Shown here piece after piece: positions 45,890 to 53,746 of a stretch of DNA of 64,000 bases; position 1 is the first letter of the stretch, and every line of letters begins with the position of its first letter. Below the pieces are notes generated by a model. It made no database searches. It was not told the origin of the DNA and saw only the letters and a program-made list of their open reading frames with translations. The stretch lies in the NCBI GenBank assembly GCA_014804795.1, contig JAAUZC010000009.1, positions 113,856-177,855 of the forward strand. The letters run 5' to 3'. Origin of the DNA: Lachnospiraceae bacterium (GTDB lineage: Bacteria > Bacillota > Clostridia > Lachnospirales > Lachnospiraceae). A program made the position numbers and the translations under genes.

Positions 45890-46969
45890 CTATATATCCT
45901 TCACATTTATAAGCCTGCTTACGTTATGCCCATCTATAAAACTCCAGTGTGTATAATGCTCAACACTGTCCGAAATCATTAAAACATCCTCCATCGAATA
46001 ATTGTTCTTCCACAATACATACGGAAATGAAAGCTGATCTCTTTTGGACTGTGTTTCAACTTCATGCCACCATTCTTCCATCAATTTTACACATATTGGA
46101 TTATTATGTTCCCTAATTAAAACATTGCACCAACAACTTCCAAATTTTTCCGGCATTCCCTCTCTCCAATACTTTTTCATCTGGGAATAAATAATTTCCG
46201 GATCATCCCGCATTTGCGGCATTAAACGTACCGCCTCTGCATACATACATTCCCATCGATTTGGACTCGCAACCCCTATCCTAGTTTTCTTCAACTTTTC
46301 AAAGCAATTATCCAGATTATGCTCTAGTATCACATTTCCGTCATAATAAACACTGTTTCTATATTCAGGAAAAATTTTATGCGCATTTATTTTACAGTAT
46401 CGATTCATTCTTGTGAAATCAGATATTGTACTTGGAATTACATCTTTTATGTTGATCCAATGATAAACACTGCTTTGTTGCGGTGCCTTATCAGAAATTA
46501 AATAGAAATCAAATAGTTCTCTTACTTCTTTTCCCGGTTCAAATACATTATCATAATCGCCAACAATACATGTATATGCAACTTTTTTTCTTCCCATAAA
46601 ATCAAAATATTTATGAGCCATATTAGGTGCCTCTAACAATTCTGGCAAAGTAACAAAATTTTTTATTCCTAATTTCAATAACTGCTTAATTACGATTCCT
46701 TCATTAACTACTCCCATAAAAACAAACCAGATTATTTTCTCTTTCTCGCTTAATAACTGGTGATAATCGACACAAAATATACCTTCAACTATCTCTTTCT
46801 GCCACAACTTTTCATTATTGTCACAATAATAATCAGGAACAATATTTAATTTCTTCAGAGCATCATAGCCTACTGTTTTTCCCAAAAGCCCTGCTCCCCA
46901 GATACATACTTTAAATTGTTCACTTTGGGCCAACTTAATATTTTCCTCAATCACCTGCCATTTTCTCAT
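45890..46969 (-). CDS. DUF616-like glycosyltransferase with N-terminal Rossmann-like module
   Basis: 359 residues. N-terminal module (VCIWGAGLLGKTVGYDAL ... YYCDNNEKLW) strikingly similar to that of the neighbouring ATP-grasp protein (WAYDIL/VGYDAL, CDN). The C-terminal part resembles the DUF616/TOD1 glycosyltransferase-like family: VAYTCIVGDYD, FTRMNRYCKINAHKIFP, SVYYDGNVIL, DQLSFPYVLWKNNY. DUF616 members act on polysaccharides in bacteria and plants; this one's substrate is unknown. Confidence 0.78.
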   Translation of the reverse strand: MRKWQVIEENIKLAQSEQFKVCIWGAGLLGKTVGYDALKKLNIVPDYYCDNNEKLWQKEIVEGIFCVDYHQLLSEKEKIIWFVFMGVVNEGIVIKQLLKLGIKNFVTLPELLEAPNMAHKYFDFMGRKKVAYTCIVGDYDNVFEPGKEVRELFDFYLISDKAPQQSSVYHWINIKDVIPSTISDFTRMNRYCKINAHKIFPEYRNSVYYDGNVILEHNLDNCFEKLKKTRIGVASPNRWECMYAEAVRLMPQMRDDPEIIYSQMKKYWREGMPEKFGSCWCNVLIREHNNPICVKLMEEWWHEVETQSKRDQLSFPYVLWKNNYSMEDVLMISDSVEHYTHWSFIDGHNVSRLINVKDI

Positions 46970-47122
46970 AAAACTTATCCCTCAAAAATTTCTTCATTTT
47001 TTACTTAAATAAATATACTACATAAATTACAACTAATTTTTCTGTGTTATATAGACTTTCTCATTAACTAGTAAACGCAAATATAACAGTCAAAAAATTC
47101 TTGCGTACCCATTCATAAATAC

Positions 47123-48185
47123 CTATTCCGGAATACAGTACAAAACTGTCTCATCCTTAATTAAAGAATAATGTCTTAAATATAATTTATACTCTGGCAC
47201 ATAGCCCAAAATTAACTTGGGTATTTCCCATATATCTTCCTTTTTGTGATATACACAAATTGCCAGCTTAGGTCTATACATTTTTATAGTCTTTTCCGCT
47301 CCTTTTAATGCATTTATTTCTGCACCTTCTATATCCATTTTAATAAAAGAAACTTTCTCATGAATTAGATTATCCAAACTATCTACTTGAACTATCGTTT
47401 GCTCTTCAGTACTTTCCTGTCCACTATTCTCAACATAAGACGCTCCATTTAAACCTGAAACAAAGGATAATTCCTCAGCCTTATCCCAAGCTCCGAAGGG
47501 CAATATCTCATATTCTGCACCTATCGCCTCCAATTTCTTTTTACACTTTTCTCTATTTTGAGGATCTGGCTCCAATGCAAATATTTTCTTATATTTTCCG
47601 GCCCACCGCACAAACATCTCCGAGGTCTGACCATCAAAGGCTCCCGCATCAACAAAAACTTCATCTTCTATTTTGTCGTTTTTTAGTTCTGGTAAATCAA
47701 AATATTGAATTTTATTCGCATCATCAACCACTTTTCCAGCATCTATAATTAATTATTCCGGTATCTGATGTTCCATTAATTGCGAATATATCTCTCTATG
47801 ATATAATTTTGTAGAAATGATAACAGCCATATTTTCATTTTTTTAATCCACTCATCAAAATGTATGATTGGTACCCCCCAATCCGTTTACCACATTTACT
47901 TAAATCATTGTCCACAAAACATGAAAAATCGACGTCCGGATAACTATTAAAAATACTCTTCCCCAAAATTCCTGTTCCGAAAATGCAGATTTTTCTTTTA
48001 TCAGCAATCGCTTTATTTAACTTTTCAATAAATTCGCCGCCATCAGAATATGTTTTAATAATACTTTTCAAACACTCTACATGTCCTGTCAGACTATACA
48101 CTAATTTATTAATAAAGATTTCTTGAGAAGTTAAATCAGCAAGATGGTCATATATTAACTGAATTTCATTTACAAAATCATTCAT
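47123..48185 (-). pseudogene. Broken fusion: Rossmann-like module + FkbM methyltransferase
   Basis: Two open pieces remain: 47835-48185 (116 codons, module ICIFGTGILGKSIF ... CFVDNDLSKCGKRIGGY) and 47123-47731 (FkbM-type methyltransferase: VFVDAGAFDGQTSE, FALEPDPQNREKC, FIKMDIEGAE). The DNA between them still encodes the join in other frames. Adding one base at the G6 run (47876-47881) restores GGVPIIHFDEWIKK. Adding one base at the A7/A4 runs (about 47826-47844) restores NMAVIISTKLYHREIYSQL, after which IPE is followed by TAA and then LIIDAGKVVDDANK in the methyltransferase frame. Two frameshifts plus one nonsense codon make this a pseudogene. Homopolymer slippage means one or both frameshifts could be phase variation or sequencing error. 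Confidence 0.8.
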
Positions 48186-48225
48186 AAAAATTCCTCCTAT
48201 CTATCATAGCCAGACTGCAGGTATT

Positions 48226-49137
48226 CTACTTCCTTTTCACATATTCCGGTTTCGCTGTATGCACTATATCAAGCCATTTTCCCATTTCATAATCCACAGA
48301 CTCCGGTTCAAATGCACTGTGTCCCGCCCATGGTGCAAAAGAGAATTCCGCTACATATAGTTTCTTAGAATTCTCAAAAAAGTCTACCCTAACAAAAGGA
48401 AAATCTTTTGAAAGTTTACGACTAATTTCAAGCATTTCGTCTAAATGTGGTGGTCTTTCTAAATCCCTCCTACTCGGAAAATCTCTATATTTCACCTCCA
48501 TATATTGCCAGTCCGTAGTATAAAAACTTACAGGATAGCCGTCTCTGTTAACTCCGTTATCAAAGTGCGCTGTTTTTACATATATGAACTTTGGTTCACC
48601 ATGAAAACAAAAAACATCATAATCATCAGGACTATCTTCTGCCTCTTTAAGGTACTCCTCTACATATACCTTAGGTTGTACCCCATAGTAATAATTTGCA
48701 AATGAGTTTGTATGCAATTTTAATCTATTGAACCAATTCTCCTTTATATCTTTTTCTGCTCTATCCAAATCTACTTTGCTTTTATCAGGAACCAGTAATA
48801 TGTTAAATCCATCACTGGAACAATTAGACTTAACCACACACTGTTCCGGAATACCTCTAAGATTTACTTCTTCCGGTGTTTTCCATATTTCGTATATTTG
48901 AGCCGTGTATCCTTCCCCTAACTTCTCCTTCACAAATTCCTTAAACAGAACTTTATCAACACATTGCGTTATTGCCGGGTCATGATAGTATAATTTAACC
49001 CATTGTATCATTTCCGAAAAACTTTTCGGATTTTCAAGATCCAATGTTTTTCCCATCTTTTTTTCGAATGTATCTTTCAAAAACGTCTCGCGCTTTTCAA
49101 TAGGCCATTTTGAAATATCCTCCATGATCCTGCTCAT
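48226..49137 (-). CDS. TupA-like ATP-grasp protein
   Basis: 303 residues, the second TupA-like protein of the island but without a Rossmann-like module. Motifs: SFSEMIQWVKLYYHD, CVDKVLFKEFV, EQCVVKSNCSSDG, DVFCFHGEPKFIYVK, FVRVDFFENSKKLYVAEF. Its ATG overlaps the stop of the upstream radical SAM gene (TAATG), implying coupled translation and perhaps a shared pathway: a radical SAM product or substrate ligated by the ATP-grasp enzyme. Confidence 0.85.
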   Translation of the reverse strand: MSRIMEDISKWPIEKRETFLKDTFEKKMGKTLDLENPKSFSEMIQWVKLYYHDPAITQCVDKVLFKEFVKEKLGEGYTAQIYEIWKTPEEVNLRGIPEQCVVKSNCSSDGFNILLVPDKSKVDLDRAEKDIKENWFNRLKLHTNSFANYYYGVQPKVYVEEYLKEAEDSPDDYDVFCFHGEPKFIYVKTAHFDNGVNRDGYPVSFYTTDWQYMEVKYRDFPSRRDLERPPHLDEMLEISRKLSKDFPFVRVDFFENSKKLYVAEFSFAPWAGHSAFEPESVDYEMGKWLDIVHTAKPEYVKRK

Positions 49138-50156
49138 TAATTTACACCTTTCATCCTTTCCAAAATCTCATCCGCCCATGGGTCAAGTAAATCCGCCTCC
49201 GTTGTAATATCATTCGGCATCACGCATTCTTTACAATACGGATGTTCAAATCGCTTTCCATCAAGCTGAAGTTTAAGAAATGTCCTATGTGCCTCCCCAT
49301 TCCAAATATTGTAAAGTGAATCATTCCATATATTTCCATACCTGACATCCTGCGTAGCATCACAGCATGCCGCTGTCACATCTCCATTGGAACGGATTCG
49401 CATCCTATAGAACGCTCTGTGGCATACCTTATTTACTTTCTCCTGATGGACATGCATTCTGCCGTCAAGTACATCTTTAGTAATATTTTCATCTATCCTG
49501 TCATAATCCATTCCTGCATAGATTGGCAGAATATGTTCTATATAAAGGGAGTCCGCCATACTTCCAAATATATCTCTGAATCGTTTTTCTCCATCAGGTA
49601 TATCTTTAAGCGCAATATCTGCTACTTTCATGCGCACCTTCATATTTCCCCTACGCTGATACAGATAATCAAGATTTGACAAAAACTGTTCAAAATCAAT
49701 ATCTCTTCCGCCAAACTCTTTATACGCTGACGCATCTATCCCCTGCAGCGAAATTCTTATAGTCTGCACACCACCATTTTCCATTATCCGGTCTACCTTA
49801 TCCCTGGTAAGAAGAACACCATTCGTAGTGAATTCAACAGCATCCGCAATACCTGCTTTGTTTACTTTTCCTACTATCTCCGGAAATTCAGGATGACATA
49901 GAGATTCCCCAAAACCAAAAAGATTTACTTTTTTTATTTTCCTCGGAAACTCTGCCAGATCATGCAATATTTTATCTATCAGTTCATCTGTCATATTTCC
50001 TTCATACTGCCCATGACCTATAGAATGCGCACAGTAAACACACCTTAAATTGCAGAAAGATGATATCTCAAGCGCTGCATTATATGGCGTATCAAGCGGT
50101 ACAACATCTTTCAAATATACTCTGTCTGTTTCTCTCCACTGCCGGAATTCAGCCAT
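49137..50156 (-). CDS. Radical SAM protein with SPASM-like C-terminus
   Basis: 339 residues. The radical SAM cluster motif is SSFCNLRCVYCAHS (near residue 35) and FGFGESLCHPE is the SAM-binding GGE-like strand. Additional cysteines in the C-terminal part (VCHRAFYRM, TAACCDAT, PYCKECVMP) indicate a SPASM/Twitch-type auxiliary cluster. Such enzymes modify sugars, peptides or cofactors; the substrate here is unknown. Coupled to the downstream ATP-grasp gene. Confidence 0.88.
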   Translation of the reverse strand: MAEFRQWRETDRVYLKDVVPLDTPYNAALEISSFCNLRCVYCAHSIGHGQYEGNMTDELIDKILHDLAEFPRKIKKVNLFGFGESLCHPEFPEIVGKVNKAGIADAVEFTTNGVLLTRDKVDRIMENGGVQTIRISLQGIDASAYKEFGGRDIDFEQFLSNLDYLYQRRGNMKVRMKVADIALKDIPDGEKRFRDIFGSMADSLYIEHILPIYAGMDYDRIDENITKDVLDGRMHVHQEKVNKVCHRAFYRMRIRSNGDVTAACCDATQDVRYGNIWNDSLYNIWNGEAHRTFLKLQLDGKRFEHPYCKECVMPNDITTEADLLDPWADEILERMKGVN

Positions 50157-50220
50157 CTCATCTTTCCCCCTTCGATTATCTTTTCAGGTCTTTTAACATC
50201 AAACACAAATAACCACATTC

Positions 50221-51255
50221 TCAGTCAATATGTAAATTTCCAGCCATCTTCAACCCTGCTTCTATCGCATCCAACATACTGTCCGCATTAGCTCTTCCTT
50301 CTCCCGCTTTGCCGAAAGCTGTTCCATGATCCACAGAAGCACGTATAATTGGCAGTCCAATTGTACAGTTAATTCCTCTGACAGACTTATACTGTCCGTT
50401 TTCTTTATCCCATTGGAATCCATTCAATTTTAACGGGATATGCCCCTGGTCATGATACATGGCGACCACAATGTCATATATACCTGCTTTGCACTTTACA
50501 AACACAGTATCCGGTGATTCCGGTCCTTCCACATTGATTCCAAGATTTTTTGCTTCCTGAATTGCCGGAATAATTTCACTGGCTTCCTCCGTACCAAACA
50601 ATCCATCCTCTGAACAGTGTGGATTTAATCCAGCTACTCCAATCCGTGGATTGGCAATTCCCAGCATTTTACAGCCCTTATCTGCCAGTTTTATTACTGT
50701 CAGGACTCTTTTCTTCCGTATAAGTCTGCATGCTTCACTTAATGCACAATGTGTTGTGACATGAATCACACGTAAATTTTCACTTGCCAAAAGCATGGCA
50801 TAGTCCCGGGTTCCCGTATATTCTGCAAATATCTCTGTGTGTCCGCTGTAATGATGTCCTGCCATATTGATAGCTTCCTTACTGATCGGAGCAGTAATAA
50901 CTGCGGCCACCTTTCTATCCATGGCAAGCCGGATTGCATAAACCACATACTGAAAAGATGCTTCCCCGCAAATTACAGAATTCTCCTTATAATTCCAACC
51001 GCCCGGCTTTAAATAGCCAAGGTTGATATACTCTACCACTCCATACTCGCCAACCGCTTCCTCCACAGTCTGTATTTCCCTCAATCTTATATCTATATTT
51101 GAAAAACAGATGGCGTCTTTAAGTGCTTCGCAGTCCCCAATTACAACCGGAATACAATCTTCATACACGGATTTTTCATTTAATGCTTTTACAACAATTT
51201 CAGGTCCGATACCCGCGGGATCCCCCATTGTAATTGCAACTGTTTTCCTTTCCAT
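50221..51255 (-). CDS. pdxA: PdxA-family 4-phosphohydroxythreonine dehydrogenase
   Basis: 344 residues starting at the ATG 51253-51255 (GGGAG upstream; the longer TTG form overlaps the upstream stop). Family motifs: MGDPAGIGPEIV, TAPISKEAINMAGHHYSGHTE, GLNPHCSEDGLFG and YHDQGHIPLKL (metal-binding His). PdxA enzymes oxidise and decarboxylate 4-phosphorylated four-carbon hydroxy acids. In this island, next to a cytidylyltransferase and LicD, it probably serves glycan-substituent synthesis (PdxA2-like) rather than vitamin B6. Confidence 0.88.
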   Translation of the reverse strand: MERKTVAITMGDPAGIGPEIVVKALNEKSVYEDCIPVVIGDCEALKDAICFSNIDIRLREIQTVEEAVGEYGVVEYINLGYLKPGGWNYKENSVICGEASFQYVVYAIRLAMDRKVAAVITAPISKEAINMAGHHYSGHTEIFAEYTGTRDYAMLLASENLRVIHVTTHCALSEACRLIRKKRVLTVIKLADKGCKMLGIANPRIGVAGLNPHCSEDGLFGTEEASEIIPAIQEAKNLGINVEGPESPDTVFVKCKAGIYDIVVAMYHDQGHIPLKLNGFQWDKENGQYKSVRGINCTIGLPIIRASVDHGTAFGKAGEGRANADSMLDAIEAGLKMAGNLHID

Positions 51256-51269
51256 TATCCTGTTCTCCC

Positions 51270-51698
51270 TCAAAATACATTTAAAATTTTTTTCTTAATA
51301 TCAGTAGTTGAAATCCCTTTGGTATATGGAACATAAATAACATCCACATTCCTTTCTCCCAAAATTTTTTCAAAATTATTCCACCGATCAGTACCTTTCC
51401 AGTCATCTCCTATAAAAACCGCATTAAACTGGTATCGTTCCAACAGTGTGAGTTTATCTCTGACATCATTTATCACAACCTTGTCCACGTCTCTAATAGC
51501 TGCCACAATGCGGGCACGTTCATCCTCCGGTATAATCGGATAACGTTTTTTATACTCATTGACAACCTCATCACCGTGAACACCAACTATCAAATATTCA
51601 CACTGTCTTTTAGCCGTCTCAATCATATTTAAATGACCTACATGAAATAAATCATAAACGCCATCTGTATAACCAATTTTATAACGCTTCTTCTCCAT
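51270..51698 (-). CDS. Cytidylyltransferase (glycerol-3-phosphate cytidylyltransferase-like)
   Basis: 142 residues from the ATG at 51696-51698 (AAGGAA 7 bases upstream). Signature GYTDGVYDLFHVGHLNMIE with the HxGH nucleotide-binding motif, AKRQCEYLIVGVHGDE, AVFIGDDWKGTDRW and the C-terminal STTDIKKKI. It activates a phosphorylated alcohol (glycerol, choline, ethanolamine or other) with CTP. The LicD-type transferase encoded next to it would use the CDP product. Confidence 0.92.
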   Translation of the reverse strand: MEKKRYKIGYTDGVYDLFHVGHLNMIETAKRQCEYLIVGVHGDEVVNEYKKRYPIIPEDERARIVAAIRDVDKVVINDVRDKLTLLERYQFNAVFIGDDWKGTDRWNNFEKILGERNVDVIYVPYTKGISTTDIKKKILNVF

Positions 51699-51741
51699 AA
51701 TCTCATTCCTTATATTTACTGATAACAAATTCTCCTATTGC

Positions 51742-52590
51742 TCATTCATGTATATCCGGCAATGTAAGTTTAGAAATGGGATGAACCTTTCTTTTTTCCA
51801 CTGATGGCATGTCCATATAATTTTTATATTTTACCTTTAAATAACCATCAAAATCCTTGGCACCCGGGAATCGGTAATCTTCAAACTGGTATAGCCTCAG
51901 ATCAGTGTACCATTTCCTGTCATATCCATATACTCCCTTAGGAGTTGGAAAAGTAAGAATTCTTACCTGCTTTGTTTTCCCCAGTTTTATGCACCTATTG
52001 ATCCATTTTTGATAACTCCTAATCAGGCACTCTTCAGGAATTAAATACAAAAGCTTATACAAACTTCTCTTAAAAACATTTTTTTCTGTTTTTCTGCCCA
52101 CCACTGACCAAAATGTTTTCCGATATAGAAAACAGATAAATTTGTGCATTATCTTAGCAAACTTCAAATCCGGAACATTATCAAAAGGCATAATATCAAT
52201 TGCAATTCCCTGATCATAAGGCATGAACTCCTGATCCAGCCGGATAAATTCTGTATTTTTTCGCCGAAGTTTGCCATACCCCCACCGATATCCCTTAGTA
52301 TCACGACAATCCTGGAAATAGTACTTCTCTGTATTTAACTCTGTTTTACAGGCTTCTCGAAATTTTTCATATTCTTTTCGCAAAAACCCTATATCAGCAT
52401 CATCATCCCATGGTATGTACCCATGATGTCTGATTGCTCCCAACATAGTACCGCCTACCATATTGTAATGGATGCCACATTTTTGGCAAATGCGATTCAC
52501 CTCTTGAATCAACTCTAACTGTATCAATTGTATTTTTTTTAATTCCTCTGGTGTAATCTGATATCCAGTTCTATTTGACAAAATATCCAT
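51742..52590 (-). CDS. licD: LicD-family phosphotransferase
   Basis: 282 residues. The LicD core is clear: GGTMLGAIRHHGYIPWDDDADIG (about residues 46-68) and DIMPFDNVPD. LicD proteins transfer phosphocholine or related phosphoryl alcohols from CDP donors onto glycans. First gene of the 52590-to-23463 gene run; promoter candidates are upstream. Its donor is presumably made by the cytidylyltransferase 43 bp downstream. Confidence 0.92.
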   Translation of the reverse strand: MDILSNRTGYQITPEELKKIQLIQLELIQEVNRICQKCGIHYNMVGGTMLGAIRHHGYIPWDDDADIGFLRKEYEKFREACKTELNTEKYYFQDCRDTKGYRWGYGKLRRKNTEFIRLDQEFMPYDQGIAIDIMPFDNVPDLKFAKIMHKFICFLYRKTFWSVVGRKTEKNVFKRSLYKLLYLIPEECLIRSYQKWINRCIKLGKTKQVRILTFPTPKGVYGYDRKWYTDLRLYQFEDYRFPGAKDFDGYLKVKYKNYMDMPSVEKRKVHPISKLTLPDIHE

Positions 52591-52678
52591 ATATTTCTAC
52601 CTATATTGTTAAATAATTTTTTGATAAAATCATCAATCCTTTTCATTCTAAACTCGTTTATCATTATATTATCTTTAT

Positions 52679-52707
52679 AAAATAAGATATATATACTTAA
52701 TTGTCAA
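52679..52707 (-). promoter_or_regulatory. Sigma-A-type promoter upstream of licD
   Basis: Minus strand TTGACA (52707-52702), 17-bp spacer, TATTTT (52684-52679). The -35 is a perfect consensus. It would start the long glycan operon about 80 bp upstream of the LicD start codon. Confidence 0.6.
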
Positions 52708-52848
52708 CATACAAAAACCCATCATCGCATCAGCAACAATAGGGTCTGTCATCACTTTGCCTCCATGCAATCTTCTCGCTTCCCTGCTCTGATATTTAAT
52801 TTCTTACATTTACACTCTGTAAGACAATACTAAACTCTCTTATAAACT

Positions 52849-52876
52849 ATATCGGCTTATTATACCAAATCCTTTA
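52849..52876 (-). promoter_or_regulatory. Sigma-28 (flagellar) promoter-like sequence
   Basis: Minus strand TAAA (52876-52873), 16 bp, GCCGATAT (52856-52849). The -10 is almost the sigma-D/FliA consensus, and the spacing is one base longer than usual. It would tie the licD operon to flagellar gene expression. Confidence 0.4.
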
Positions 52877-52998
52877 CATCAGATCTCTCTATTCTCCCTC
52901 GGACAACAGCTTCCTCTGTAATTTCAAATTCTTGATATCATACACCCCTGCAAGAATAACAGAATAAACCTTATCATTTCATGACAAACAGCTTATTT

Positions 52999-53724
52999 CT
53001 ACAAATATCTCTCCGGCTCATTTAAAAACACATCTGTAATTCCCTTTACTTCCAATGCATGCAGATCCAGTTTTGTTCCTGTAGGTTTCTCCGGATATAA
53101 ATGCCCTGAAAACCATGCCCTGACCGTATATTCTCTCAACTCTTCCGCCGGCAGATCTATCCCCTGCCAATACGGATGCATCACTTTCGCTCCGCATCCT
53201 CCCTGCAATTTATACAAACAGTCCGATACTTTCCCATCCAGCATCCCGAGTTCCGCCTCCGGATCAAGCCCTTTGAGCTTCTCCAGAGATTTCGCATAAA
53301 ACGTGGAATAAACCACTACTTTCTCAAATCCCCTTTTATGCACAAGCTCTACTATCTTCTCTTCCATCCCCGGATAAGGATAAGAACTGTTCTTTAACTC
53401 TATATTCAGCTTCATCCCTGCCCTTAACCTGTCATCCAGCAGATCCAAAACTTCCTCTATCGTCGGAATTTTCTGTGTTTCATTCCCGCCTGCATATATG
53501 GAAAGCTTTTTGATTTCCTCCAACGTAAAATTCCTTACAAAACCGCATCCATCCGTCGTCCTGTCCACTCTCTCATCATGGATAACGACCATCTCCCCAT
53601 CCTTTGTGAGCTGTATGTCCAGTTCAATACCTTCCAAACCACTTAAAGCCGCTGCCTTTTCAAATGATAACAACGTATTTTCCGGATACATCTGACTGCA
53701 TCCCCTGTGTGCCCATATCTTCAT
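52999..53724 (-). CDS. Glycerophosphodiester phosphodiesterase
   Basis: UgpQ/GlpQ-type enzyme of 241 residues without a signal peptide: WAHRGCSQMYPENTLLSFEKA, EGIELDIQLTKDGEMVVIHDE, DRTTDGCG, NIELK. It hydrolyses glycerophosphodiesters to glycerol-3-phosphate plus an alcohol, and could supply phosphoglycerol for the CDP-activating enzymes nearby. GTG at 53727 directly precedes the ATG chosen; GGAGG is upstream of both. It starts 23 bp after the stop of the cytidylyltransferase-oxidoreductase gene. Confidence 0.9.
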   Translation of the reverse strand: MKIWAHRGCSQMYPENTLLSFEKAAALSGLEGIELDIQLTKDGEMVVIHDERVDRTTDGCGFVRNFTLEEIKKLSIYAGGNETQKIPTIEEVLDLLDDRLRAGMKLNIELKNSSYPYPGMEEKIVELVHKRGFEKVVVYSTFYAKSLEKLKGLDPEAELGMLDGKVSDCLYKLQGGCGAKVMHPYWQGIDLPAEELREYTVRAWFSGHLYPEKPTGTKLDLHALEVKGITDVFLNEPERYL

Positions 53725-53746
53725 CACTTCTCACCTCCGGCTGCTT

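Larger units (their letters stand above)
52591..52998 (-). other. Intergenic region upstream of licD
   Basis: 408 AT-rich bases between the GDPD gene and licD, both minus strand. It holds a sigma-A-like promoter (52679-52707), a sigma-28-like promoter (52849-52876) and a 25-codon open frame with a strong ribosome site (52675-52752; GGAGG then MTDPIVADAMMGFCM...) that may be a gene remnant or leader peptide. No clear terminator for the preceding gene was found. Confidence 0.5.
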
